Shown here piece after piece: positions 8,895 to 17,258 of a stretch of 64,000 nucleotides of DNA; the stretch's first letter is position 1, and each line of letters opens with the position of its first letter. Below the pieces are notes generated by a model. That model worked only from the letters and a program-made list of their open reading frames with translations, had not been told where the DNA came from and ran no database searches. A program made the position numbers and the translations under genes. Source of the stretch: Planktothrix tepida PCC 9214 (GTDB lineage Bacteria; Cyanobacteriota; Cyanobacteriia; Cyanobacteriales; Microcoleaceae); NCBI RefSeq assembly GCF_900009145.1, contig NZ_LN889813.1, positions 367,936 to 431,935 of the forward strand, read 5' to 3'.

Positions 8895-9434
8895 TTACTC
8901 AATCCGTTTTTCTAAATATTGGCCAATCATAGTTTGTTCCCCAGCGCGTGAAATAATCGTTTGTCGGGTACGGTATCGCTGACCAACCAGTTTAAGTTCT
9001 TCTTCAAATACAGAACCATTGTACTCGGTTCGGAGGCATAATGTATTGGCATCGAGCATATAATATTGGGCAACAACGGGTTTTGAGGTCATAAAGGCTT
9101 GATCTCGATAAAGTAGGGTTTGGGAGACTCCAAACACCGTTGACCCCTCAGCCATTTTTTTCCCTGAAACGGAATTAGAACTTTTCCAGTTGATCTTTGA
9201 CCCGCAGGTAATAATAGTCGGATCATCTAATTGGTGTAATTGAGCAATATTAATCAGTTCAGGGCTACCTTGTTCTAAAAACTCTACGGTAATCTCGCTG
9301 GCGACTTCTTGAGTCTCCCCCTCTGGAAGGGTGTAGTAACGCCGTTCTGAATACCACTTCCCAATACTGCGTTGGAAATAGTCCGCCACTTGGGAGGCGA
9401 TATCAGAAGGGTTTTGTTGGATCAGGGCTTTCAT
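8895..9434 (-). CDS. Phycobiliprotein chromophore lyase, CpcS/CpeS family
   Basis: The 179-residue protein matches the lipocalin-like CpcS/CpeS family, which attaches phycobilins to cysteines of phycobiliproteins. Visible family blocks are DYFQRSIGKWYSERRYYTLP near residue 17, ITCGSKINWKSSN near residue 75, and the TEYNGSVFEEELKLVGQRYRTR region near residue 137 with the paired RxR. Length fits the family. The exact subtype (CpcS, CpcU, CpcV, CpeS) is not clear; sequence around residues 90-135 is divergent. It is first in a two-gene minus-strand unit with the solute-binding lipoprotein, an unexpected pairing. Confidence 0.85.
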   Translation of the reverse strand: MKALIQQNPSDIASQVADYFQRSIGKWYSERRYYTLPEGETQEVASEITVEFLEQGSPELINIAQLHQLDDPTIITCGSKINWKSSNSVSGKKMAEGSTVFGVSQTLLYRDQAFMTSKPVVAQYYMLDANTLCLRTEYNGSVFEEELKLVGQRYRTRQTIISRAGEQTMIGQYLEKRIE

Positions 9435-10452
9435 TCTGGCTGCTCCTAAACACGAGATTAACGGATGAATTCCCTCACAGGAGAGGCAAAAGTCAAAAGT
9501 TTGTTACAATTCTTAATATAATCACAACAACCTTAAACTCGCAATTATTTTCTGCTGATAGGCTGGAAAAATCTACACAAAGTAGAATCAGTCAGTTTGT
9601 AACATCTACCTGAAGGTAGAATTAGGTTAGGAATACACTAACTGTCTCTATTTTTCAAGACCTCTGTGATAAAAAATCAACGTTTCATGACAAAATTTGG
9701 AAATTTAATGAGTTTGGGCAGTTTTAGAAAAGCAGGACAACAGCACTATTTTTGAGAAATGAAGCTTTTTGTCCCAGAGGTAGGGAATTTTAAGTTAAGT
9801 GTTGAATGGGAGTTCTCTGGAAATACTGATCAACAATATTAATAAAATTTATATGAATTGATTTGAAGAACGTTTGATCCGACGGAAATCTATACAAGAT
9901 TGAACAAACTATTTTTCGAGGATCTTTTTTGGATTTTGGCGGATTAAAATTTTGGAGTTAATTATGAAAACAATAATTAAACTGTTTTTATCTATTATTT
10001 ATAATTGTTAATTTTTAAGCTTTATCCTATTTAATTAGTAGCTCTAAATTTTAAAAGAAAATTAGCAATTGAGTTAAGTTTCCCTAAATCTTATCCCTAC
10101 TCCTAACCCAGAAAGCTTGAACACAACGAAACAAGCTCATAACCCTGACAAGCAACAAGTATAAATATCCATCCGATTCAATTTCTCAGAGGAGTAAGGG
10201 AACAATACAGAACAAAGGTTAACAAAAATAACTCCGGTACTTCCTACGATAAAAAAGAATAGACCCACCCGCCGAAGATGTGGAGTTTTAGGATCGATCA
10301 TCAGCAGGAAAATGTGACTTTCTTTCAGTATGCAAAGATGCGTAACAGAAGACTTCAGCAAAAGGTTAAATAATTTAGTAAATAATGGGATATTGTCTTT
10401 TTGCTGTCTAGGATTAACTTAAGAGATTTTTGAGTTAAACAGGAGTATTTTT
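9435..10452. other. Long AT-rich intergenic region with no confident gene
   Basis: About one kilobase without a convincing gene. A perfect small hairpin, TCTACCTGAAGGTAGA, lies near 9605-9620. A 15-codon ORF at 9964-10011 (MKTIIKLFLSIIYNC) has GGAG six bases upstream of its ATG, and a minus-strand ORF (about 10137-10361) has one hydrophobic segment (VGLFFFIVGSTGVIFVNL); both are only possibilities. The 3' end must hold the promoter for the gene at 10453. A small RNA cannot be excluded. Confidence 0.5.
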
Positions 10453-10836
10453 ATGGATGGGCTAACCAAACAAGTTGTCGCGTTGACGAATAAAGTAGAT
10501 GCGTTATACGAAATGATTAAGCAGCTTACTGATCAAGTCTCTGAGCATTTATCCCAGGAAGAATCTACCGAAACCACCTCAGCAGTTCCTAACCTTCTGG
10601 AGTATGGTTTTTCAGCTTCCTCCTCAAATTCCTCAGAGACAAGGCAAAGTTCATCCGTACAGGAACACAAAGATGTCCTTATGGATGACGACTATATAGA
10701 AAGCAATTACTACAGTCGGGAACCCACCCTGACCGCAGATATTCAAATTCAGCGCCTCACTGCACAGCTAACGGCCGCTTATAACCGAATTGCAGCGTTA
10801 GAAGAACAATTATTATCGAAAAGAATCCATTTTTAG
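10453..10836 (+). CDS. Small hypothetical protein with two coiled coils, 127 aa
   Basis: I do not recognise a family. The N-terminal 40 residues form a heptad-patterned helix (LTKQVVALTNKVDALYEMIK), the middle is Ser/Glu-rich and probably disordered, and the C-terminal 35 residues form a second helix (IQRLTAQLTAAYNRIAALEE). A good AGGAG lies nine bases upstream of ATG 10453. There are no membrane segments. Such architecture suggests an oligomerising or scaffold-like small protein. The isolated position between a long spacer and convergent carB gives no functional clue. Confidence 0.65.
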   Translation: MDGLTKQVVALTNKVDALYEMIKQLTDQVSEHLSQEESTETTSAVPNLLEYGFSASSSNSSETRQSSSVQEHKDVLMDDDYIESNYYSREPTLTADIQIQRLTAQLTAAYNRIAALEEQLLSKRIHF

Positions 10837-11029
10837 GGAAACCTGCGGCAGACAAGGCGTTTTGGCTGTTGGTCAACGGTCAACACTTCGGCAAGACTTC
10901 GGCGTGAGACTTCGACGTGAGCGAGCGTCGAACGCAGTAGTTGAGCAGTTCGACAAACTCACTGTAATACCTGTCGAAACTCAGTGCAAAGCCGTCTAGG
11001 GTCAACCGTCAACACCCAACACTATATTA
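10837..11029. repeat. Repeat-rich spacer downstream of carB
   Basis: The spacer between two convergent genes is bracketed by GGTCAACGGTCAACAC (about 10870) and GGGTCAACCGTCAACACCC (about 10999). Inside are ACTTCGGC/ACTTCGAC direct repeats and an imperfect pair around GTTCGACAAACTCACTGT and CTGTCGAAACTCAGTG. It looks like a dispersed repeat cassette; no coding sequence is seen. Confidence 0.55.
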
Positions 11030-14000
11030 TTAGAGATAATAATCTTGAAGAGCTTTCACCTCAATCGGAGTAGACTTCAAGGAACGAATGGCAGCCACCG
11101 TTGCTTTAGCCCCGGCAATTGTTGTGATAATGGGGATTTTGTACGCTAAAGCCGAACGACGGATCAAAATTCCATCGCTGCGGGACTCTTCCCCAGACGG
11201 GGTAATAATTGCCAACTGCACCGCCTGATTTTTAATCGCATCCAAAATATTCGGTCGTCCTTCGTGCAGTTTCAATTCCATATCGACTTTTACGCCATTT
11301 TCCCAGAGCACTTTGCGAGTGTTAATGGTAGCACTGACTTTAAACCCTAACGCCAAGAAATCCTCAACCACGGGTACAATTGCCTGTTTATCCCGATCAT
11401 TCATTGAGATAAACACTGTTCCTGATAAAGGTAACACTTGTCCGGCGGCGAGTTCTGCCTTCGCAAAAGCTTTGCCGAAGTCGGTATCAATACCCATCAC
11501 TTCCCCGGTAGACCGCATTTCCGGCCCTAGTAGCACATCGGTTCCCGGGAATTTAGCAAAGGGTAACACCGCTTCTTTTACAGAAACGTAGGTGGGGAGT
11601 TTTTCTTCAGTTAAGCCTAATTCCGTTAAGGATTTACCCGACATCACCCGTGATGCAATTTTGGCTAAGGGAACGCCAATGGCTTTAGAAACAAAGGGAA
11701 CCGTTCGAGACGCACGGGGATTCGCTTCTAAAATATAGACTTTTTCCCCTTGGACGGCAAATTGAATATTCATCAACCCCACCACATTTAACGCTTTGGC
11801 GAGTTCAATGGTTTGGCGACGAATGGTGGCGAGGGCGGTTTCTGATAAGGTTTGGAACGGAATTGAACAAGCCGAGTCCCCAGAGTGAATTCCGGCTTGT
11901 TCAATATGTTCCATAATGCCACCGATGACGACATTTCCGCTTTGATCCGCGATCGCATCGACATCCACTTCAATAGCATTTTGTAAGAACTGATCGACTA
12001 AAATTGGGTGATCCGGTTCTACTTGCACCGCAAACAGCATATATCGTTCTAATTCTTCATCAGAATAAACGATTTCCATCGCCCGTCCTCCTAAGACATA
12101 AGACGGACGCACGACCACGGGATATCCGATGCGTTGTGCCACTTTTAACGCTTCTTTGAAACTGCGAGCCATGCCATTTTCGGCTTGTAAAATATTCAAT
12201 TCCCGCAGAATTTTTTCAAACCGTTCTCGGTCTTCAGCAATATCAATGGAGTCAGGAGAGGTTCCCCAAATCTTCGTTTTTAGGGGCAGTTTTTCTAACG
12301 CTCGTTGCAGGGGTAACGCTAATTTCAAAGGCGTTTGACCGCCGAATTGAATAATAATTCCTTCCGGTTCTTCCGCTTCAATAATATTCAGAACATCTTC
12401 TTTGGTTAGGGGTTCAAAATATAAGCGATCGCTGGTATCATAATCCGTTGAAACCGTTTCTGGGTTAGAGTTAACCATGATGGTTTCATAGCCTTCTGCG
12501 CGTAACGAATAGGAGGCATGACAACAACAATAATCAAACTCAATCCCCTGTCCAATGCGGTTGGGGCCACCGCCTAAAATCATCACCTTGGGTTTAGTTG
12601 AGGGTAAAATTTCGTCTTCTTCCCAATAGGTTGAATAATAATAAGGGGTCATGGATTCAAATTCTGCCGCACAGGTATCGACCATTTTATAAACAGGTTT
12701 AATCCCTAATTCTTGGCGATAGGTGCGGACTTCATCTTCAGTGGTTTTTGTAGCAAAGGCAATTTGGCGATCGCTAAATCCTTTACGTTTTACCGCTAAC
12801 AGTTGATCTGCGTTTAACTGTTTTAAGGTTGTGCGTTTGAGAAATTTTTCCGTTTCTAATAATTCCTGCATTTTATCTAAGAACCAAGGATCAATTCCCG
12901 TGAGTTCATAGATTTCTTCAACCGTCATTCCCAAGATCATCGCGTTACGAACGGTTAAAATCCGTTCTGGGTTAGGGGTGCGTAAACCGGAACGAATATG
13001 ATCCAGACTAGAGAGTTTTTCTGAGCGATCGCAACCCCAACCTGCTAACCCCGTTTCTAAAGATCGTAAAGCTTTTTGGAAGGATTCACAGAAAGTTCCA
13101 CCAATTGCCATTGCTTCCCCAACGGACTTCATTTGTGTGGTTAAAACAGGCTCAGAACCGGGGAATTTTTCAAAGGCAAATCGGGGAATTTTTGTCACCA
13201 CATAATCAATAGTCGGTTCAAAGGAAGCCGGGGTTTTCTTGGTAATATCGTTCTTAATTTCATCTAAGGTATATCCCACCGATAATTTCGCTGCAAATTT
13301 AGCGATGGGGAACCCAGTGGCTTTTGAAGCTAAGGCGGAAGACCGACTGACACGGGGATTCATCTCAATCACAATTACATCTCCCGTCATGGGATTAACC
13401 GCAAATTGAATATTAGAACCTCCGGTTTCTACCCCAATTTCTCGGATAATTTTAATCGACGCATCCCGCAGTCGTTGATATTCTTTATCGGTTAAGGTTT
13501 GGGCGGGAGCAACGGTAATTGAATCCCCCGTATGGATACCCATGGGATCGAGGTTTTCAATCGAACAAATAATCACCACATTATCAGCGAGATCCCGCAT
13601 CACTTCTAATTCGTATTCTTTCCAACCGATGAGGGATTGTTCGATTAAAATTTGAGACACCGGAGACGCATCTAAACCGGATTGAGAAATTTCTTCAAAT
13701 TCCTCTTGGTTATAGGCAATCCCGCCTCCGGTTCCTCCCATGGTAAAGGCGGGACGAATAATTAATGGATAAGTTCCAATTTGACGCCCTACATCTCGCG
13801 CTTCATTCATGGTATTGGCAATTCCCGAAGGGCAACAAGCGACGCCAATTCGTTCCATTGCTTCTTTGAATAGTTGCCGATCTTCGGCTTTTTCAATGGC
13901 TTCTAATTTAGCACCAATTAGTTCGACTCCATATTTTTCTAAGATGCCATTTTTTGATAAGGCAACGGCTAAATTAAGGGCGGTTTGACCTCCCATTGTA

Positions 14001-14263
14001 GGCAATAAAGCATCAGGACGTTCTTTTTCAATCACCTTGGCGACGACTTCAGGCACCAGAGGTTCAATATAGGTGCGTTCGGCTGTTTCTGGGTCAGTCA
14101 TAATTGTTGCGGGGTTAGAGTTGACTAACACCACCTCATAACCTTCTTCCCGCAGGGCTTTACACGCTTGAGTTCCTGAATAGTCAAACTCACAGGCTTG
14201 TCCAATTACAATCGGCCCAGACCCTAAAAGCAAAATTTTCTGTATGTCGGTACGTTTCGGCAT
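11030..14263 (-). CDS. carB: Carbamoyl-phosphate synthase large subunit
   Basis: Full-length 1077-residue protein that makes carbamoyl phosphate from bicarbonate, ammonia (supplied by CarA from glutamine) and two ATP for arginine and pyrimidine synthesis. The opening [20 protein letters not shown] and its internal duplicate [20 protein letters not shown] mark the two homologous ATP-grasp halves. [20 protein letters not shown] and [20 protein letters not shown] are the paired metal/ATP sites. The C-terminal domain (from about 940) has the MGS-fold allosteric region ending in [15 protein letters not shown]. carA is not nearby, which is common in cyanobacteria. The gene is convergent with the small coiled-coil gene. 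Confidence 0.98.
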   Translation of the reverse strand: MPKRTDIQKILLLGSGPIVIGQACEFDYSGTQACKALREEGYEVVLVNSNPATIMTDPETAERTYIEPLVPEVVAKVIEKERPDALLPTMGGQTALNLAVALSKNGILEKYGVELIGAKLEAIEKAEDRQLFKEAMERIGVACCPSGIANTMNEARDVGRQIGTYPLIIRPAFTMGGTGGGIAYNQEEFEEISQSGLDASPVSQILIEQSLIGWKEYELEVMRDLADNVVIICSIENLDPMGIHTGDSITVAPAQTLTDKEYQRLRDASIKIIREIGVETGGSNIQFAVNPMTGDVIVIEMNPRVSRSSALASKATGFPIAKFAAKLSVGYTLDEIKNDITKKTPASFEPTIDYVVTKIPRFAFEKFPGSEPVLTTQMKSVGEAMAIGGTFCESFQKALRSLETGLAGWGCDRSEKLSSLDHIRSGLRTPNPERILTVRNAMILGMTVEEIYELTGIDPWFLDKMQELLETEKFLKRTTLKQLNADQLLAVKRKGFSDRQIAFATKTTEDEVRTYRQELGIKPVYKMVDTCAAEFESMTPYYYSTYWEEDEILPSTKPKVMILGGGPNRIGQGIEFDYCCCHASYSLRAEGYETIMVNSNPETVSTDYDTSDRLYFEPLTKEDVLNIIEAEEPEGIIIQFGGQTPLKLALPLQRALEKLPLKTKIWGTSPDSIDIAEDRERFEKILRELNILQAENGMARSFKEALKVAQRIGYPVVVRPSYVLGGRAMEIVYSDEELERYMLFAVQVEPDHPILVDQFLQNAIEVDVDAIADQSGNVVIGGIMEHIEQAGIHSGDSACSIPFQTLSETALATIRRQTIELAKALNVVGLMNIQFAVQGEKVYILEANPRASRTVPFVSKAIGVPLAKIASRVMSGKSLTELGLTEEKLPTYVSVKEAVLPFAKFPGTDVLLGPEMRSTGEVMGIDTDFGKAFAKAELAAGQVLPLSGTVFISMNDRDKQAIVPVVEDFLALGFKVSATINTRKVLWENGVKVDMELKLHEGRPNILDAIKNQAVQLAIITPSGEESRSDGILIRRSALAYKIPIITTIAGAKATVAAIRSLKSTPIEVKALQDYYL

Positions 14264-14284
14264 TATGAATTCCAGTATATGAGT

Positions 14285-14307
14285 TGTGGAACAGGCATCT
14301 TGCCTGT
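14285..14307. repeat. Dispersed 23-bp hairpin repeat, copy 1
   Basis: The palindromic core ACAGGCATCTTGCCTGT forms a stem ACAGGCA/TGCCTGT with a 3-base loop. The same 23 bases recur exactly at 38399-38421 behind psbN. Confidence 0.9.
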
Positions 14308-14634
14308 GCGTGATTGAGTATATAGCTTACTCGTAAATCTGTTGAACATTTTAAGGGTATCGGTTTAGATTCGTGTGAACTGTTTGATTAAACCTTGACA
14401 GATTTCTTAAAAAGCGCAAGCCCACCGCATGACGGCATGGGAGTGTCAAAAAAGTACGGAGTTAGACAGATTAAAGGGATTCACACAGATTAGATTCGGT
14501 GAATATCAACTCCCTCATCGCTGTAATCTATAAGAATCTATTCTAAAAATCATTTAATTCTGTTGTTTTTTTAGAAAAATTTTCAATTTTTGAGGTTGCT
14601 TAAAAGTTGGGGCTGTGTTAAGATATTGATAGTT

Positions 14635-14687
14635 AATATAATGGGATATTAGCAAAAATTTTAAAAATGCAAGCATCCCATTATATT
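14635..14687. promoter_or_regulatory. Perfect 13-bp inverted repeat with 27-base spacer
   Basis: AATATAATGGGAT (14635-14647) and ATCCCATTATATT (14675-14687) are exact reverse complements. The spacer is A/T-rich. It lies 180 bases before the ATG of the small conserved gene at 14867 and about 370 bases upstream of carB. It could be a looped operator, an RNA stem-loop or the remnant of a small element; the sequence does not decide. Confidence 0.45.
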
Positions 14688-14866
14688 ATAAATAGTTTCC
14701 CATGAATCCCCGGTTTTGTCAACGGCATAACCCCTCTTTTTTTGTCAATTTTTGTAAAGATTGTGTCCATCATTGGAGTAGACTTTATCGCCAATTAATG
14801 AGACACTAATCATCAACGGTTGACGTCTTATTAGGTTAACCAACCCGTTTTTAGCCGCGAGTCATT

Positions 14867-15154
14867 ATGCCCAGAACGCCTGATGAATATGTCGTACACC
14901 TCATGATTGAGGGGGGTCATCGAGAAGAAATCAAGTTTTCCACAATGCAAGAGTTTCAAGTGTGGTACAACAAAGTTTTACTGCCCAAGTTTGATAGTAG
15001 TGAATTTGTCAATGTTCCGATTAAACACCGGGCAGAAGATACCACGTCTAAAGAATATATGGTTGTTCGTCCCAGTGCCATTAAAGCCATTCGGGTCGAA
15101 CCTGTTTTCAATTCTAGTATTGACCGCCGCATGGTTGATGAACCCGATATTTAA
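14867..15154 (+). CDS. Conserved-looking hypothetical protein, 95 aa
   Basis: A small soluble protein beginning MPRTPDEYVVHLMIEGGHRE. It has no signal peptide or membrane segment. Alternating hydrophobic strands (EYVVHLMIEG, EYMVVRPSAIKAIRVEPV) with one amphipathic helix suggest a small alpha/beta fold. I do not recognise a named family, though it has the look of a well-conserved cyanobacterial gene: balanced codon use and clear protein-like pattern. A second overlapping frame is a shadow. It is followed by a repeat pair and the ROK kinase on the same strand. Confidence 0.7.
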   Translation: MPRTPDEYVVHLMIEGGHREEIKFSTMQEFQVWYNKVLLPKFDSSEFVNVPIKHRAEDTTSKEYMVVRPSAIKAIRVEPVFNSSIDRRMVDEPDI

Positions 15155-15172
15155 GTAGTAAGCCCTTCAGGG

Positions 15173-15279
15173 CTTCTTAACTCTTTCGTTCTTTTGGATC
15201 AAGCCCTAAAGGGCTTACTAAAAACTACTTCTTAACTCTTTCGTTCTTTTGGATCAAGCCCTAAAGGGCTTACTAAAAA
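15173..15279. repeat. Two 52-bp direct repeats, each with a terminator-like stem
   Basis: An identical 52-base unit occurs at 15173-15224 and 15228-15279, separated by three bases. Each contains AAGCCCTAAAGGGCTT, a GC-topped hairpin followed by ACTAAAAA. A third related stem, AAGCCCTTCAGGGCTT, precedes them at 15160-15175. They may insulate the upstream gene from the kinase whose GTG start begins three bases after the second unit. Confidence 0.92.
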
Positions 15280-15281
15280 TA

Positions 15282-16208
15282 GTGAATAGCGAACAGTCAG
15301 TACAAGTTATTGGAATTGATTTAGGGGGGACAGCGATTAAATTGGGACGTTTCGCCGCCGATGGGACTTGTTATGAATCCTTAACCGTTCCCACACCCCA
15401 ACTCGCGACACCAGAAGCCGTTTTAGCAACATTGGTTGAGGCTATAGCACAAATTAGAGAAAATGTCAATAGTATTCGGGCGATTGGTTTAGGAACACCG
15501 GGCCCTGTGGATGGGACGGGAAAAATTGCCAAAGTGGCGATTAATTTAGCGGGATGGCGGGATGTTCCGTTAGGTTTGAGGTTAGAAGAAAAAACGGGTT
15601 TACCTGTAATTTTAGCCAATGATGCCAACTGTGCGGGGTTAGGAGAAGCGTGGTTAGGGGCGGGGCGACGGTTTCAAAATTTAATTTTATTAACATTAGG
15701 AACAGGTGTGGGTGGGGCGATTATTTTAAATGGGGAATTATTCGTCGGACATCAAGGAGCGGCGGGGGAGTTAGGATTAATTAGTATTAATTTTGATGGC
15801 CCGGTTTGTAATAGTGGAAATCGAGGTTCTTTAGAACAATATACTTCTGTACAAGCCATTCGTCGAGATACGGGATTAGAACCCGCAGAATTAGCAGAAA
15901 AAGCTTTAGCTGGGGATGAAAATGCGATCGCTTATTGGCAACAATACGGCAAATTATTAGGAATAGGATTAGCGAGTTTAATTTATGTCTTAACCCCACA
16001 AGCCGTTATTTTAGGCGGGGGAATTAGTGCGGGGGCAGATTTATTTTTACCTTCTTTAAAAGCGGAATTAGAACAACGGGTTTTATTGATTTGTAGAGAG
16101 GGGTTAGAAATATTAATTGCGGAATTAGGAAATCAGGCGGGAATGATAGGGGCAGCAAAATTAGCCTTTCAGAAGTTTGTTAAGCTTGAGAATCAAATTG
16201 ATTCATAA
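15282..16208 (+). CDS. ROK-family sugar kinase (glucokinase-like)
   Basis: The 308-residue protein starts at GTG 15282 because upstream in-frame codons fall inside the repeat. VIGIDLGGTAIKLGRF is the phosphate-1/ATP loop, GLGTPGPVDG the second conserved block, ILANDANCAGLGEAWLGAGR the sugar-binding block with catalytic Asp, and LTLGTGVGGAIILNGEL the ROK adenosine/sugar loop. The usual ROK zinc cluster C-x-C-G-x-x-G-C-x-E is degenerate: GPVCNSGNRGSLEQY keeps only the first cysteine and the Glu. Glucose or another hexose is the likely substrate. No sugar transporter or repressor lies nearby, so it probably serves glycogen or sucrose-derived hexose recycling. Confidence 0.88.
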   Translation: MNSEQSVQVIGIDLGGTAIKLGRFAADGTCYESLTVPTPQLATPEAVLATLVEAIAQIRENVNSIRAIGLGTPGPVDGTGKIAKVAINLAGWRDVPLGLRLEEKTGLPVILANDANCAGLGEAWLGAGRRFQNLILLTLGTGVGGAIILNGELFVGHQGAAGELGLISINFDGPVCNSGNRGSLEQYTSVQAIRRDTGLEPAELAEKALAGDENAIAYWQQYGKLLGIGLASLIYVLTPQAVILGGGISAGADLFLPSLKAELEQRVLLICREGLEILIAELGNQAGMIGAAKLAFQKFVKLENQIDS

Positions 16209-16274
16209 CAAAAGGTGGCAAGGGTTTCTACTTTTTCAAATACCTGTATTGAGTCATCTATAATATAACAAAAA

Positions 16275-16482
16275 TTGTAGGGGCGAGGCGCGCCCATCAG
16301 TGTCAACAATCGCGCCAAAAGCCTTGAAATAAATTTCAGGCTAAAAGCTCAAACCCGTTAAAACGGGTTAAGAAAGACCAGTCTTGAGTCATCTTTAGAT
16401 GCCGATCGCTTTTAGCCCGAACTTGAGTTCAGGGCATTAATCATTTAAGTTGACACCAATGGGGCGCGCCTCGCCCCTACAA
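16275..16482. mobile_element. MITE-like element with long imperfect terminal inverted repeats
   Basis: A left arm starting TTGTAGGGGCGAGGCGCGCC (16275-16307) and a right arm (16449-16482) are near-complementary over about 33 bases, including GTGTCAAC at the inner edge. The 140-base interior contains AACCCGTTAAAACGGGTT and GGCTAAAAGC/GCTTTTAGCC pairings, so the whole can fold into a nested hairpin. No ORF lies inside. A related TTGTAGGGGCGAGG end is seen at 23420-23434. Non-autonomous transposon is an inference. Confidence 0.6.
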
Positions 16483-16489
16483 AATTACA

Positions 16490-16963
16490 CTATGGAATTA
16501 ATCGCCATTCAATAAACATCTTAGTAATTACCCATAACCCCTGTTCAGGACGAATTTCACAGCGAATAGGCGTAGAATCATAATTTGTCAGGGGAATTCC
16601 TAAAAACGATGTCTTTGATTGAGTATCAATAATTGCAGAAACTACATCGTTACGATTTTCGATAATACTATAAACATTAATCGATAAGCAAGGAGATAAT
16701 AAAGGTAAACTATCAAAAACTCGTTTTAGGCTACTAAGGTATTCTTGCTTAGTAGAAACTCCATTTAAATCTCCTTGGTAATGATCTGAGATAGTAAAAC
16801 TGAGTTTGATAAGATTTTTTGTATCATAAGCCTCTTTAAATCGCTTAAATAGCATGAGCGCATTATCTGGAAGATGGGGTGGATTAGTTTGTTTTTCATG
16901 CCACATCCGAATCCAGTTATAACCTTGAATTGCGGTTGGAATTAAACCAATAGGATCTATCAT
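16490..16963 (-). CDS. Hypothetical protein, 157 aa
   Basis: Not recognised. The N-terminus (DPIGLIPTAIQGYNWIRMWH) is mildly hydrophobic but not a clear signal. From about residue 40 (FKRFKEAYDTKNLIKLSFTI) to the end, helix then long beta strands ending in the Trp-rich GLWVITKMFIEWRLIP resemble the overall pattern of an NTF2/SnoaL-like fold, a weak guess. The gene ends next to the MITE-like repeat and is divergent from the SagB-type gene. Confidence 0.6.
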   Translation of the reverse strand: MIDPIGLIPTAIQGYNWIRMWHEKQTNPPHLPDNALMLFKRFKEAYDTKNLIKLSFTISDHYQGDLNGVSTKQEYLSSLKRVFDSLPLLSPCLSINVYSIIENRNDVVSAIIDTQSKTSFLGIPLTNYDSTPIRCEIRPEQGLWVITKMFIEWRLIP

Positions 16964-17258
16964 TTGAAATCTTTTACTCCCCTTAGCTTAAGCTCACTTC
17001 AATTATATCATCTTGTTTTTGCTGGAAAATAGACTAGCACAGCGATTTTTTTGATCACTGCAACTCTATTATCCAAAATGTAATGAAAAAGTTACAAATT
17101 AAACGCGATAATCAGAATTGGCGTTGGGTGTCAGGTATTGGGGATGAGACACCTGAATATTCCCCTCATGTAAAAACCCACTTTAGGAAATAGGAAGAAA
17201 CGGAAAAGAAAAGTCTACACTAAGAAAAAGCGTTATTGTTCTGCATCGGGTTAATCTT

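Larger units (their letters stand above)
14264..14866. other. Intergenic region upstream of carB with hairpin repeats
   Basis: This 600-base spacer separates divergent carB and a small plus-strand gene. It contains the 23-base dispersed hairpin repeat (14285-14307), an imperfect CCGCATGACGGCATGG palindrome near 14422, a perfect 13-base inverted repeat with 27-base spacer (14635-14687), and a TCAACGGTTGAC heptamer relic near 14814. No ORF is convincing. Confidence 0.6.

Noticed and set aside
9964-10011. 15-codon hydrophobic ORF with GGAG upstream
   Set aside because: Too short to separate from chance in AT-rich DNA.
10137-10361. Minus-strand 74-codon ORF with one hydrophobic segment
   Set aside because: No Shine-Dalgarno, no recognised family and no neighbour support; kept only as a possibility within the intergenic entry.
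15371-15999. Antisense ORFs within the ROK kinase
   Set aside because: Shadows of a strongly conserved gene; no independent coding signal.
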